Positions 46,856-54,374 of a stretch of 64,000 bases of DNA are shown one piece after another. Position numbers and translations under genes: made by a program. The notes below the pieces were generated by a model. It ran no database searches. It saw only the letters and a program-made list of their open reading frames with translations, and was not told the origin of the DNA. Origin of the DNA: Streptomyces capitiformicae (GTDB lineage Bacteria > Actinomycetota > Actinomycetes > Streptomycetales > Streptomycetaceae); contig NZ_CP022161.1 of assembly GCF_002214185.1 (NCBI RefSeq), positions 1,550,001 to 1,614,000 on the forward strand, given 5' to 3'. The first letter of the stretch is position 1; the number at the start of each line of letters is the position of its first letter.

Positions 46856-46899
46856 ACGCTGAGGGCCCCGCTCCTGGAAAGGAGCGGGGCCCTCAGCGT
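46856..46899 (+). terminator. Strong terminator of the sdh operon
   Basis: ACGCTGAGGGCCCCGCTCC-TGGAAA-GGAGCGGGGCCCTCAGCGT: 19 perfect pairs with a 6-nt loop. The next gene is convergent, so it may work in both directions. Confidence 0.92.
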
Positions 46900-46942
46900 G
46901 TTGCCCCACCGAGCCCTGTCGGGCTCTGTGAGCCCTGTGGCC

Positions 46943-47206
46943 TCAGCCGCGCAGGACGCGACCCTGCGAGTCGGTGCGGTCGTTGCTCGTGAGGAACATG
47001 ATGCCGTCGATCAGGGCCCAGATGCCGAAGCCGCCGCAGGTGAGCAGCTGCGCGACGCCCACGCCGACGGAACCGACGTAGAAGCGACCGATGCCCAGGC
47101 CGCCCAGGAAGAGCTGGAGAACGCCGGCGACGATCTTCGACTTGTCGGAGTACGGACGGCCCTGCGGGTCGTAGCCGAAGGGGGCGTCAGGGGTGGGGAC
47201 GGTCAT
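46943..47206 (-). CDS. TM2-domain membrane protein
   Basis: 87 residues from the ATG 47206 (AGGAG upstream). PFGYDPQGRPYSDKSKIVAG, then a TM2 pair: LQLFLGGLGIGRFYVGSVGVGVAQLLTCGGFGIWALIDGIMFL, with the conserved G-R-F-Y and D residues between the helices (given here as LFLGGLGIGRFYVG and GVAQLLTCGGFGIWALIDG). Ends SQGRVLRG, identical in pattern to the protein at 47913-48407. Function unknown in bacteria. Confidence 0.88.
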   Translation of the reverse strand: MTVPTPDAPFGYDPQGRPYSDKSKIVAGVLQLFLGGLGIGRFYVGSVGVGVAQLLTCGGFGIWALIDGIMFLTSNDRTDSQGRVLRG

Positions 47207-47490
47207 GAAGTTGCTCCTGGATGTACTGACTGAAAAGAACCGGAGCGGATTGCTCCGGGGGGAGATTCCAGGAGGGAAGGCATGGCGAACAGCGGCACCT
47301 TCGAGCACGACGTGTCCCCCGTCATCCCCCCTGTTGCCGTTGCAGCGTATGGAGTGTTGTGGGGTCTATGGGAGGGGATTCGAGCGATCGTTCCTGTTCC
47401 GTGATCCGTTTCCAGCCAAGTTGCTACAACTAGGCGACATAAACACCACGTAAGGGATTTAGGGGAACGGAAGAAAGGAAGACAGAAGGG
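47207..47490. other. Intergenic region, AT-richer than surroundings
   Basis: Upstream of the 87-residue TM2 gene. Sequences such as ACATAAACACCACGTAAGGG and AAGAAAGGAAGACAGAAGGG are unusually A-rich for this genome. No gene, hairpin or palindrome was found. It probably carries the TM2 promoter. Confidence 0.35.
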
Positions 47491-47530
47491 TTCAGCAGGA
47501 CTCAGCAGGACTCAGCAGGACTCAGCGGAG
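47491..47530. repeat. Four tandem 10-bp repeats over a stop codon
   Basis: TTCAGCAGGA, CTCAGCAGGA, CTCAGCAGGA, CTCAGCGGAG in a row. The last unit contains the TGA stop of the DUF2752 gene (minus strand); each other copy repeats that TGA. Probably slippage-generated. Confidence 0.7.
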
Positions 47531-47929
47531 GTTGCGGACCACGGTCCATGTCACCGCGATGCCCAGGATCAAGGCCTGGGTGCGGGGCTTGAGTTCGGGG
47601 CGCCAGCGGCGGCCGCGCAGCCCCTCGACGCACCAGCGGCCCAACAGCGCGAGGGCGAAGGGCGCGGCGAGCAGCAGTACCCGGTTGTCGTGCCAGGCCG
47701 CGCTGAACTGGCCGTGCATCAGGTCGTACACCATGCGGGTGCCGCCGCAGGCGGGGCACAACAGCCCCGTGACATAGCGGAACGGACACTGGGGCAGCAG
47801 ATGGCCGGGCTCGTGCGGGTTGGTGCCGTACAGATACGCGGCGCCCGCCAGGCCGGCGGCGGCCACCGCGAGGGGGGCCGCCGCCGGGTGCCGGAGGGCG
47901 GAGAGGCCGCGCTCAGCCACGCAGGACAC
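47522..47929 (-). CDS. DUF2752-family membrane protein
   Basis: 135 residues. LAVAAAGLAGAAYLYGTNPHEPGHLLPQCPFRYVTGLLCPACGGTRMVYDLMHGQFSAAWHDNRVLLLAAP shows the DUF2752 core: C-P-F and the CPACGGTR motif between two helices (cited in part: LLPQCPFRYVTGLLCPACGG). A third helix and a basic C-terminus follow. The CxxC suggests a redox or metal role at the membrane; function unknown. The GTG start overlaps the upstream TM2 gene by 17 nt. Confidence 0.85.
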   Translation of the reverse strand: MSCVAERGLSALRHPAAAPLAVAAAGLAGAAYLYGTNPHEPGHLLPQCPFRYVTGLLCPACGGTRMVYDLMHGQFSAAWHDNRVLLLAAPFALALLGRWCVEGLRGRRWRPELKPRTQALILGIAVTWTVVRNLR

Positions 47930-48407
47930 GTCCGTTGGAGTCCGTGGTGTTGCTGCTGGTCAGCAGGATGATGCCGTCGACCAGCGCCCAGATGCCGAAG
48001 CCGCCGCAGGTGAAGAGCTGTCCGAGGCCGAGGCCCACGTGGCCGATGTAGAAGCGGCCGACGCCGAAGGAGCCCAGGAAGAGCGAGAGGATGCCGGCGA
48101 CGATCTTCGACTTGTCGGAGTACGGGCGGCCGTAGGGGTCGTAGCCGTAGGGGGCGTTCGGGTCGCCCGTGTACGCGCCGCCGGCTCCCGGGGGTGCCTG
48201 GTAGCCGCCCTGCTGCGGGTAGCCGCCCTGCGGGTAGCCCCCCTGCTGCGGGTACCCGTAGCCCGGCGCGGCGTCCTGCTTCTGGTATCCACCCTGCGGA
48301 GCGCCGTAGGGGTTCGCGCCCGGTGCCTGGCCGGGGGCGGCGGGGTACCCGTATCCGGGCTGCGGCGGCTGCGGGGGCTGAGCGGGCTGCTGAGGCTGCT
48401 CGGTCAC
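47913..48407 (-). CDS. TM2-domain protein with Pro/Gln/Gly-Tyr N-terminal region
   Basis: 164 residues, GTG start after CAGGAG. Residues 1-85 are low-complexity (QPPQPPQPGYGYPAAPGQAP, GGYPQQGG repeats). Residues about 86-164 are a TM2 domain: YGYDPYGRPYSDKSKIVAGI, LFLGSFGVGRFYIGHVGLGL, GGFGIWALVDGIILL, ending DSNGRVLRG. The domain closely copies the 87-residue protein at 46943, so the two are paralogues flanking the DUF2752 gene. The disordered Tyr-rich arm may mediate assembly at the membrane; inference only. Confidence 0.88.
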   Translation of the reverse strand: MTEQPQQPAQPPQPPQPGYGYPAAPGQAPGANPYGAPQGGYQKQDAAPGYGYPQQGGYPQGGYPQQGGYQAPPGAGGAYTGDPNAPYGYDPYGRPYSDKSKIVAGILSLFLGSFGVGRFYIGHVGLGLGQLFTCGGFGIWALVDGIILLTSSNTTDSNGRVLRG

Positions 48408-48506
48408 GGTACTGACTCCTGCGCGTTGATTGCTTGAGCGGCTGAATATGGGCTGTCCGTCATATTGCAGGAGAAGGGGCCCCGTAGAGAAGTTGTTACT
48501 TCGGCG

Positions 48507-49890
48507 TCACAGTTGGCTGAGGATGGTCGGGTCCGTGATCTCCGTGTCCTTGGCAAGCAGCATCGCCTTGCTGAGGATGACCGCGAGCATGCGATCGCCC
48601 TCATAGGGGAGATAGCCCGTCGCGGGCATTCGGTTCCCGTTCCCGCTCGCTGAGCCCGACTTCGGCACGATGCACAGGTACCGGTCGTTCGGTGACATCA
48701 GGATGTTGCCCGACCCCAGATGGATCCGGTACGTGTGCCGCTCGCCCTTGACGTGCAGGAACCGCCCTTCCAGTGTGCACCGGTCGGCGATCGCGAGCCG
48801 GGGCACGAGCCGCTCCAGCAGCGCGCGACGGGTCTCGGCGCTCTGGTTCAGCGCGCCGAAGCAACGACGTCCAGTACTCGCGGAACCGGCCGCCGGGCCC
48901 GCCGTCCTGCCACATCGGGTCGTTGCCGACGCTTGCCACCCCCACGAACAGGTCGACGTCGCGCAGGACTTCGGAGAGGACGAGTGGCGGTATCTCATTG
49001 ATCGGGACGGGACCGACCGGATTCCGACCGTCACGCGGCCACATGGCGTACTCGCCGCCGTAGCAGGCGCGAAGTTCTCGGGAGCGTCGATCGGATAGAA
49101 GCGCACCTGGTCGGTCCGCAGCCGCAGATAGGCGCCGGGGTCGGTGGTGTCCACCCCGTGCTCGTGGCCGTCGCCCTCGTTCCAGTACTCGGCGCGCAGC
49201 CCCCACCGCGGCAGCTCGCGGCTCGCCGGCGGAGCCGCTTCGTCCACGCACAGCCGGAGCCTGTTGCGCCAGCCTCTGAGCGCGGCGAGGGAGTTGAACT
49301 GATGCTGGCGCAGGACGTGCGCCGCGAACCGGTTGGAGTAGGTGCCGGTCGCGCGCTCGGCGTCGGTGAGCAGATACACCTCGCGGTGGGCCTGCTTGAA
49401 GGGCTGGGTGATCCCGTGCCCCTCCAGCCAGTCCCGCCAGGCGACGACCTCGGCGGCTTCCCGGCCGACTGGATGCCAGAGCTCGACTCTCTCCCCTTGG
49501 GTCACCGGCTGGTCGTTCAGCGCCCGCAGCCCACCGTCGGCGAACCCGACCGCCGTACCGTCGACGACCCAGAGGAGCCGGCGGGCGAGCGTCCCGACGA
49601 GCGGATGGTCGAGATACCGCTCGCGCCACGCCTGGTACGCCCAGGTGCGCCGCGCGAGGAACTGCCGGTCCAGCCGCTCGCTCTGCGCGGTGAGCATCTC
49701 GTCGATGTCCTTGACGGCGGCCTTGAGCTCCTTGAGCTCGCCGGCGTGCTCGTTCCGCACGGCCACAGGCACGCTCTTGACGGCCTTCCTGAAGCACCCG
49801 ACTCCGGATCAACTCCCCCATCCCCACCCGCTCCCCGGCGAGTTCGAGCCCCCGACTCTCGCCGGCATCCCACGCGTCGTCCCGTTGACG
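48507..49890 (-). pseudogene. Decayed, N-terminally truncated DUF4132-type gene
   Basis: Homologous blocks occur in order but in two alternating frames. DAWDAGESRGLELAGERVG (frame 1, about 49830-49880); AVKDIDEMLTAQSERLDRQF, FADGGLRALND, LEGHGITQPFKQAHREVYLL, QHQFNSLAALRGWRNRLRL (frame 2); ACYGGEYAMWPRDGRNPVG and DVDLFVGVASVGNDPMWQDG (frame 1); FGALNQSAETRRALLERLVP and HLGSGNILMSPNDRYLCIVP (frame 2, to stop). Indels fall near 49795, 49070 and 48865. DUF4132 proteins are normally much longer, so the N-terminus is also gone. Confidence 0.7.
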
Positions 49891-50016
49891 AACATCACCG
49901 TCGTCATGGGGGAAAGCAGGGGACCCACTGACAGCGGGGCGGGGTGGCCGACTCAAGGGCCACTCCATCGAGTGATCGGCACCCATCCTTCGACACGAGT
50001 GGCGGCCAGTACTCCA

Positions 50017-50030
50017 GCATACTAGTATGC
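50017..50030. promoter_or_regulatory. Palindromic operator of HigBA-type pair
   Basis: GCATACTAGTATGC, a perfect 14-bp palindrome 19 bp upstream of the toxin start, followed by a further CATACTA half-site (50034-50040). TA operons of this type are autorepressed by the antitoxin through such sites. The local sequence is AT-rich, suiting a promoter. Confidence 0.75.
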
Positions 50031-50048
50031 ACACATACTACACAGTGA

Positions 50049-50441
50049 ATGATCATGATCTGGCATCTTGAAGTGACCGGAGAGGTGCGCGACTGGCTGC
50101 ATGAACTGCGTAAGGACGACCGCGCTACGGCACGGCTCGTGGGGCAGGCGATCCAGGCGCTGATGGAGGAAGGCCCGGATCTCGGACGCCCACTGGTGGA
50201 CCGGATCAAAGGTTCCGCAATGCACCATCTCAAGGAACTTCGACCTGGTTCGACGGGAGGCACGGAGATCAGGATCCTGTTTGCCTTCGACCCCGAGCGC
50301 AGCGCGGTTCTGCTCGTGGCAGGCGACAAAGCGGGGCAATGGACAGAGTGGTACCGCCGGGCGATTCCTCTGGCCGAGAAACGATATACCGAGTGGCTGG
50401 ACTACCTGGCCCGGCGCCGACAGAAGGAGGGACGGCGATGA
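50049..50441 (+). CDS. Type II toxin, RelE/HigB (Gp49-like) family
   Basis: 130 residues. VTGEVRDWLHELRKDDRATARLVGQAIQAL, then GRPLVDRIKGSAMHHLKELRPGS (given in part as MHHLKELRPGS), EIRILFAFDPERSAVLLVAGDK and WYRRAIPLAEKRYTEWLDYL follow the phage-derived Gp49/HigB fold, with the E-L-R-x-G and K-x-x-W-Y-R positions expected of a ribosome-dependent mRNA interferase. Start 50049 or the in-frame ATG at 50055. The antitoxin gene overlaps its stop (ATGA). Confidence 0.85.
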   Translation: MIMIWHLEVTGEVRDWLHELRKDDRATARLVGQAIQALMEEGPDLGRPLVDRIKGSAMHHLKELRPGSTGGTEIRILFAFDPERSAVLLVAGDKAGQWTEWYRRAIPLAEKRYTEWLDYLARRRQKEGRR

Positions 50442-50755
50442 CCAGCTTTCACTCATGGGACGAGGTGAAGGAAGAGGTCTTCGACACCGAGGACCTGGAC
50501 GTGATCGCAGCAGGTGCCCGGCGCATGGTCGCCGAGGCACGTGCGCATCGTCTCGCGGAGATGCGCAGACAACTCGGGCTCACCCAACGGGAAGTGGCCG
50601 ACCGGATGCATGTAAGGCAGGAGCGGGTGTCCGCCATCGAGCGCGGCAGGACCGGGTCCGCCGAGGTGGGGACGGTGGCGGCCTATGTCGAGGCGCTGGG
50701 CGGGGAGTTGGAGGTTGTCGCGAACTTCAACGGGACTCGAGTGGTCGTGGCGTAG
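50438..50755 (+). CDS. XRE-family antitoxin
   Basis: 105 residues. N-terminal toxin-neutralising region (TSFHSWDEVKEEVFDTEDLD), then LAEMRRQLGLTQREVADRMHVRQERVSAIERG, a canonical Cro/CI HTH, and EVGTVAAYVEALGGELEVVANF. Binds the upstream toxin and, through the HTH, the palindrome at 50017. Toxin-first order is that of higBA. Confidence 0.88.
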   Translation: MTSFHSWDEVKEEVFDTEDLDVIAAGARRMVAEARAHRLAEMRRQLGLTQREVADRMHVRQERVSAIERGRTGSAEVGTVAAYVEALGGELEVVANFNGTRVVVA

Positions 50756-50984
50756 CACAAGCGCCTTGCGCCCCTGAATTCCTCGCGTCCCGTACAACCC
50801 TCACGTGTCGCTGTGGGTCTCTCCTGTACGTCTGTTCCCGGTGGAGCCCTGAGGAGCGCGACGGCGGCGTGGGTGCGCTGCTCCCACGCCGTCCGTATCC
50901 ACATCCACTCCGCTCCACTCCAACAGGCACCCCCAGACCGGCGCGGGTCGCGCAGAGCGGCCCCGCGCACACTTCAGGAGACGC

Positions 50985-52361
50985 ATGTTCACGCGCAGGT
51001 ATCTCCGCCTGGCTCTCGCGACGGCCGCGGCCATGTCGCTGACCGGCGGACTGCTCACCCTTTCGGTGACGAACGCGGACGCGGCAGCCGCCAAGCACGC
51101 CGATGACTTCAACGGCGATGGTTACCAGGACTACGCGACCACCGGCGACGGTTCGTTCACGGTGACGTACGGGACGGCGACCGGTCCCGGCACCACGTTC
51201 AAGACGTTCACGCAGAACAGCGCGGGTGTACCGGGCAATTCCGGTGACGCGGGTGGTTACGTCGACGGCTTCGGCGAGGACCTGGCCGCCGCCGACCTCA
51301 ACCGGGACGGATACGCGGACCTCGCCGTAGCCGACCGCTCAGAGAAGGTGGGCGGAAAGGTCAGCGCGGGAGCCGTCACCATCATGTGGGGCGCGAAGTC
51401 CGGCCTCGGCACCAAGGCCACCCGGCTCCCCGTCAAGGCCATGTCCCACCCCGCGTTCGGCAATGAGTTGGAGACCGGCGACTTCAACGGCGACGGCAAG
51501 GCGGACCTGGCGGTCGCCGACGGCAGCGACACCGTCTACGTCTACCGGGGCGGCTTCGCCAAGTCCGGTACGACGGGCAAGGTCACCAAGCACAGTCCCA
51601 CCCCGATGACCGATGTCCTCGAAATCACCGGGCTGGTCGCCGGGCGCGTCACCAAGGACAAGGCCACCGACCTGTACGTCCTCGGCCAGGGCTACCGCAA
51701 GGACAAGATGATCCAGTACGCCTGGTTCCTGCGCGGCGGCAAGACGATCAAGCCGAGCAGCAAGGTGGTCGCCATCAACAACTCGGAGCCCGACTACGAC
51801 CCGACGGGTGTCATAGCGGACTTCGACAAGGACGGCTACGGAGAACTGGCCGTCAGCGATGTGCCGTACAACAAGAGCGCGGGCTCGGTGGTCGTCGTAC
51901 GCGGCGGCAAGACCGGACCGACCACGAAGTACCGTCTCACGCAGGCCACTTCGGGGATCGCGACGGCGGCGTCGAAGGGCGACTGCTTCGGGTACGCCCT
52001 GTCCGCAGGCGACACGAACCGAGATAGCTACCCGGACCTCGCGGTCGGCGTCTGCGGGGAGAAGGTCGGCTCAGCGTCGGACGCGGGCGGGGTCCACATC
52101 CTGCGTGGCGGCAAGAAGGGCCTGACCGGCACCGGCTCCCAGTGGTTCACCCGGGCGACGGCAGGGGTGCCGGGCGACCCCAAGCAGGGCGAGATGTTCG
52201 GGTCCGCCGTCCGCCTGCGCGACCTCGACGGCGATGGTGACAAGGACCTCCTGGCCGCGAGCGTGAACTTCAGCATGAGCCTGTACTTCCGGGCGGGCGC
52301 TTCGGGGATCACGACCGGAACCGTGACGGAGCTGAGTCTGGCGCCGAGCTTCCCGCAGTAG
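50985..52361 (+). CDS. Secreted FG-GAP (integrin-like beta-propeller) protein
   Basis: 458 residues. Sec signal peptide (RRYLRLALATAAAMSLTGGLLTLSVTNADA, cleavage about residue 33). Repeated FG-GAP/VCBS units with calcium-type loops DFNGDGYQDYA, DLNRDGYADLAVAD, DFNGDGKADLAVAD, DFDKDGYGELAVSD, DTNRDSYPDLAVGV and DLDGDGDKDLLAA, consistent with a seven-bladed propeller. Such proteins are exported in large numbers by Streptomyces; ligand unknown. Stands alone. Confidence 0.92.
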   Translation: MFTRRYLRLALATAAAMSLTGGLLTLSVTNADAAAAKHADDFNGDGYQDYATTGDGSFTVTYGTATGPGTTFKTFTQNSAGVPGNSGDAGGYVDGFGEDLAAADLNRDGYADLAVADRSEKVGGKVSAGAVTIMWGAKSGLGTKATRLPVKAMSHPAFGNELETGDFNGDGKADLAVADGSDTVYVYRGGFAKSGTTGKVTKHSPTPMTDVLEITGLVAGRVTKDKATDLYVLGQGYRKDKMIQYAWFLRGGKTIKPSSKVVAINNSEPDYDPTGVIADFDKDGYGELAVSDVPYNKSAGSVVVVRGGKTGPTTKYRLTQATSGIATAASKGDCFGYALSAGDTNRDSYPDLAVGVCGEKVGSASDAGGVHILRGGKKGLTGTGSQWFTRATAGVPGDPKQGEMFGSAVRLRDLDGDGDKDLLAASVNFSMSLYFRAGASGITTGTVTELSLAPSFPQ

Positions 52362-52441
52362 TGCGGGAACAGGGTAGGGGCATCTGGCTGGAACCATGCA
52401 ACTGCTGGGATCAGTAAAGCAGTTGGTTGCAGACTGTCCCC

Positions 52442-53233
52442 ATGACCATCCTGAGGAAAGCCGCGGCCGCACTGTCGGCCGCGGCCGCGGTCCTGATCGC
52501 GATACCCCCCACTGCCTCGGCAACGCCCGCTCCGCACGACGCATACGGCAAGACTTTCGTGCGGGAGAACTTCAACCACCTCCCCCTCGGCCCGGTCACT
52601 CGGGGCCGGGGCTGGACCACCGACGCCGCGGGCGGCACGCTGACCGTCGAACCCAGCACCGACGGACGCGGCCGCGAACTCCGTATCCGAACGGAGGGCA
52701 ACGGCCGCGCCTTCGTCGTCCTGCCCGACCTCGCCCCGCCCGGCAACAGCTTCTGGGCCCGTGTACGCCTGCGCGTGGCCGTGTTCCCGACAGCCCCCCT
52801 CTGGGCCCACTGGACCCTCGCAGAAGCCTCCGGCTCCGACTCCCCCACCCTCGTCCGCCCGCTCGGCGGCCAGTACGCCCCCACCGACAAGGGCAACTTC
52901 TGGGGCGTCGGCTCGGACCTGGGCCCGACCGGCGACTGGACGGCCTGGAAGACCTCTGCCCCGGCCGTCGCCGACACGTGGCAGTGCGTCGAGTTCCACC
53001 TGGACGCCACCGACAACCGTGTCACCGTCTACTTCGACGGAGTGGAACAGCCCGACCTGACCGTCTCCACGAAGAACCACGGCGGCACAGCCGACGACTT
53101 CGTCTTCCCCACCTTCGACAAGCTCAAGCTGGGCTGGCAGTTGTACCAGGCCGGCCCCACCCCGTCGTCGTACGAGATGCGGATGGACGACATCGCGGTG
53201 AGCAGTCGACGGGTGGGCGGTTGCGGAACCTGA
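52442..53233 (+). CDS. Secreted Cip1-like / polysaccharide-lyase-fold protein
   Basis: 263 residues. Signal peptide TILRKAAAALSAAAAVLIAIPPTASA (cleavage about 27). The mature part is beta-rich: FVRENFNHLPLGPVTRGRGW, LRIRTEGNGRAFVVLPDLAP, FWARVRLRVAVFPTAPLWAHWTLAEA, TWQCVEFHLDATDNRVTVYFDG, FDKLKLGWQLYQ. The FWARV...FP.AP.WAHWTL pattern recalls Cip1-like core domains of the lyase jelly-roll fold. A concanavalin-like binding protein is the alternative. Start ATG 52442; a TTG five codons earlier is possible. Confidence 0.6.
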   Translation: MTILRKAAAALSAAAAVLIAIPPTASATPAPHDAYGKTFVRENFNHLPLGPVTRGRGWTTDAAGGTLTVEPSTDGRGRELRIRTEGNGRAFVVLPDLAPPGNSFWARVRLRVAVFPTAPLWAHWTLAEASGSDSPTLVRPLGGQYAPTDKGNFWGVGSDLGPTGDWTAWKTSAPAVADTWQCVEFHLDATDNRVTVYFDGVEQPDLTVSTKNHGGTADDFVFPTFDKLKLGWQLYQAGPTPSSYEMRMDDIAVSSRRVGGCGT

Positions 53234-53334
53234 GCCCGGGATCCGCCCGCCGAGGCACTGTATGGGTCCACCCCGGCTACTCGACCTGTCCAGGGTTCAG
53301 GGAAGCCGGGGCGGAGTCTTGATCACTCGCCCCT

Positions 53335-53499
53335 TTACAGTCCCTCCGGGACCGGCGGCGGGGCGGTCCGGGCCGGAGGCTCGGGGCACGGCCACGCGTG
53401 GAAGTACACGGCGGGTTTGGCCACCGATCCGGAATCGGGGACAAACATGTCGTGGACCTCGTCGGGCGTGATCGGTTGCCAGCAGCGGGCGCAGGTCAC
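53335..53499 (-). CDS. 54-residue CxxC protein in small-gene operon
   Basis: GTG at 53499 (AAGGAG 5 nt upstream) overlaps the TGA of the preceding gene (GTGA), and the frame ends with TAA at 53335. Sequence: TCARCWQPITPDEVHDMFVP, then DSGSVAKPAVYFHAWPCPEP and a Pro-rich end. CARCW and the later WPCPE could make a small zinc site. It is too short for most gene-length cut-offs, but the coupling and ribosome site support it. Last of four overlapping genes. Confidence 0.6.
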   Translation of the reverse strand: MTCARCWQPITPDEVHDMFVPDSGSVAKPAVYFHAWPCPEPPARTAPPPVPEGL

Positions 53500-53690
53500 T
53501 TGGTCTCCTTGTCGCGGGCCTCGTTGCGAGCCTCACGCTGGGCGCGCTGGTACGCCGTCAGCAGGGCGTCGGCCGTCTCGCACTGGCCGGTGGATCTGCC
53601 GTCCTCGTCACGGAGTGAGCGGCAGTCCGGACATCCGGGGCTGTGGTGAATCAGCGCACGGTACGCGGCGTCGACCGCGGACATCGTCAC
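53496..53690 (-). CDS. 64-residue hypothetical protein
   Basis: ATG 53690 overlaps the previous stop (ATGA). TMSAVDAAYRALIHHSPGCPDCRSLRDEDG has a CPDC pair and a later Cys (GQCETADALL), then a charged helix ending EARDKETK. A possible zinc-binding small protein. Third of four genes in tight series. Confidence 0.6.
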   Translation of the reverse strand: MTMSAVDAAYRALIHHSPGCPDCRSLRDEDGRSTGQCETADALLTAYQRAQREARNEARDKETK

Positions 53691-53911
53691 GGACGCTCAC
53701 CCCGCGACCGGGCATTGGCCGCCGCTACCCCCGCGCGCAGGGCCTCAGCGCGGGTGAGCAAACGGAGTCTGTCCGTCCGCGCGTCCCACTCGCGCCCACC
53801 CCCGATGGGCCGAAGCTGCACGTACGGGCCCTCGGAGCCCATCACCTTGCCGTACCGCTTACTGCTGGTGTCCTCCACGGTGTCACCGACACGCGGCTCG
53901 TACGGGGTCAT
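53687..53911 (-). CDS. 74-residue hypothetical protein
   Basis: Start at ATG 53911 (or GTG 53917, which would overlap the upstream stop); GGAGGG about 10 nt upstream. TPYEPRVGDTVEDTSSKRYGKVMGSEGPYVQLRPIGGGREWDAR shows an SH3-like beta-barrel pattern (shown in parts: PRVGDTVEDTSSKRYGKVMG, VQLRPIGGGREW). Short helical tail. Function unknown. Confidence 0.62.
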   Translation of the reverse strand: MTPYEPRVGDTVEDTSSKRYGKVMGSEGPYVQLRPIGGGREWDARTDRLRLLTRAEALRAGVAAANARSRGERP

Positions 53912-53913
53912 CG

Positions 53914-54225
53914 TCACCAGGCCCTCCCCGCCGGAGAGGCCAGACGGCGGGTCCGATCGTTCTCGGGCGGCACGTATGCGCGCACGAGAACCGCGACAAT
54001 CACGTCCGCCTCGACGACCGGCGACTCCTGCGGCGGCCACAGATGCGGAGCCCGACGGTGGCGCGCCCTGGCGAGGCACGCCCTAAGCGCAGCGGGCGAC
54101 GGGACGCCCACGGAGGGGACCGGGCTGTCGGGGGCCGGCGCCGCACCGCGACCGCGGTGGGCGGATCCAAACAGCAGGAGCAGGAGTGCTCTCCCGTGTT
54201 CGAGCAGCCGTGATACAAGGTGCAC
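53914..54225 (-). CDS. 103-residue hypothetical protein
   Basis: GTG 54225 has GAAGGAG 8 nt upstream, the best ribosome site in this group. HLVSRLLEHGRALLLLLFGS, a Pro/Ser/Arg-rich middle, then VVEADVIVAVLVRAYVPPEN and a basic end. The Ala/Val-rich 'VRAY' segment recalls the C-terminal 'LVRPY' region of small Streptomyces regulator-associated proteins. First of four overlapping small genes downstream of an XRE-TPR regulator. Confidence 0.55.
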   Translation of the reverse strand: MHLVSRLLEHGRALLLLLFGSAHRGRGAAPAPDSPVPSVGVPSPAALRACLARARHRRAPHLWPPQESPVVEADVIVAVLVRAYVPPENDRTRRLASPAGRAW

Positions 54226-54374
54226 TGTTGACGCTCCTTCGCAGCGTTGGCCACGCCCCGGGGCCCTGCCCGGCCGCCGGGGTCTCTGCTTACAGATCGA
54301 GCGTGCCAACAGAACAAGGCCCCGGATTCCCCAAGATTGGGACACCGAGGCCTTGACTCAGTGTGTCTGTTTCG

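Noticed and set aside
47491..47530. CRISPR-like tandem repeats
   Set aside because: Only four contiguous 10-bp units without spacers, overlapping a stop codon; simple slippage repeat.
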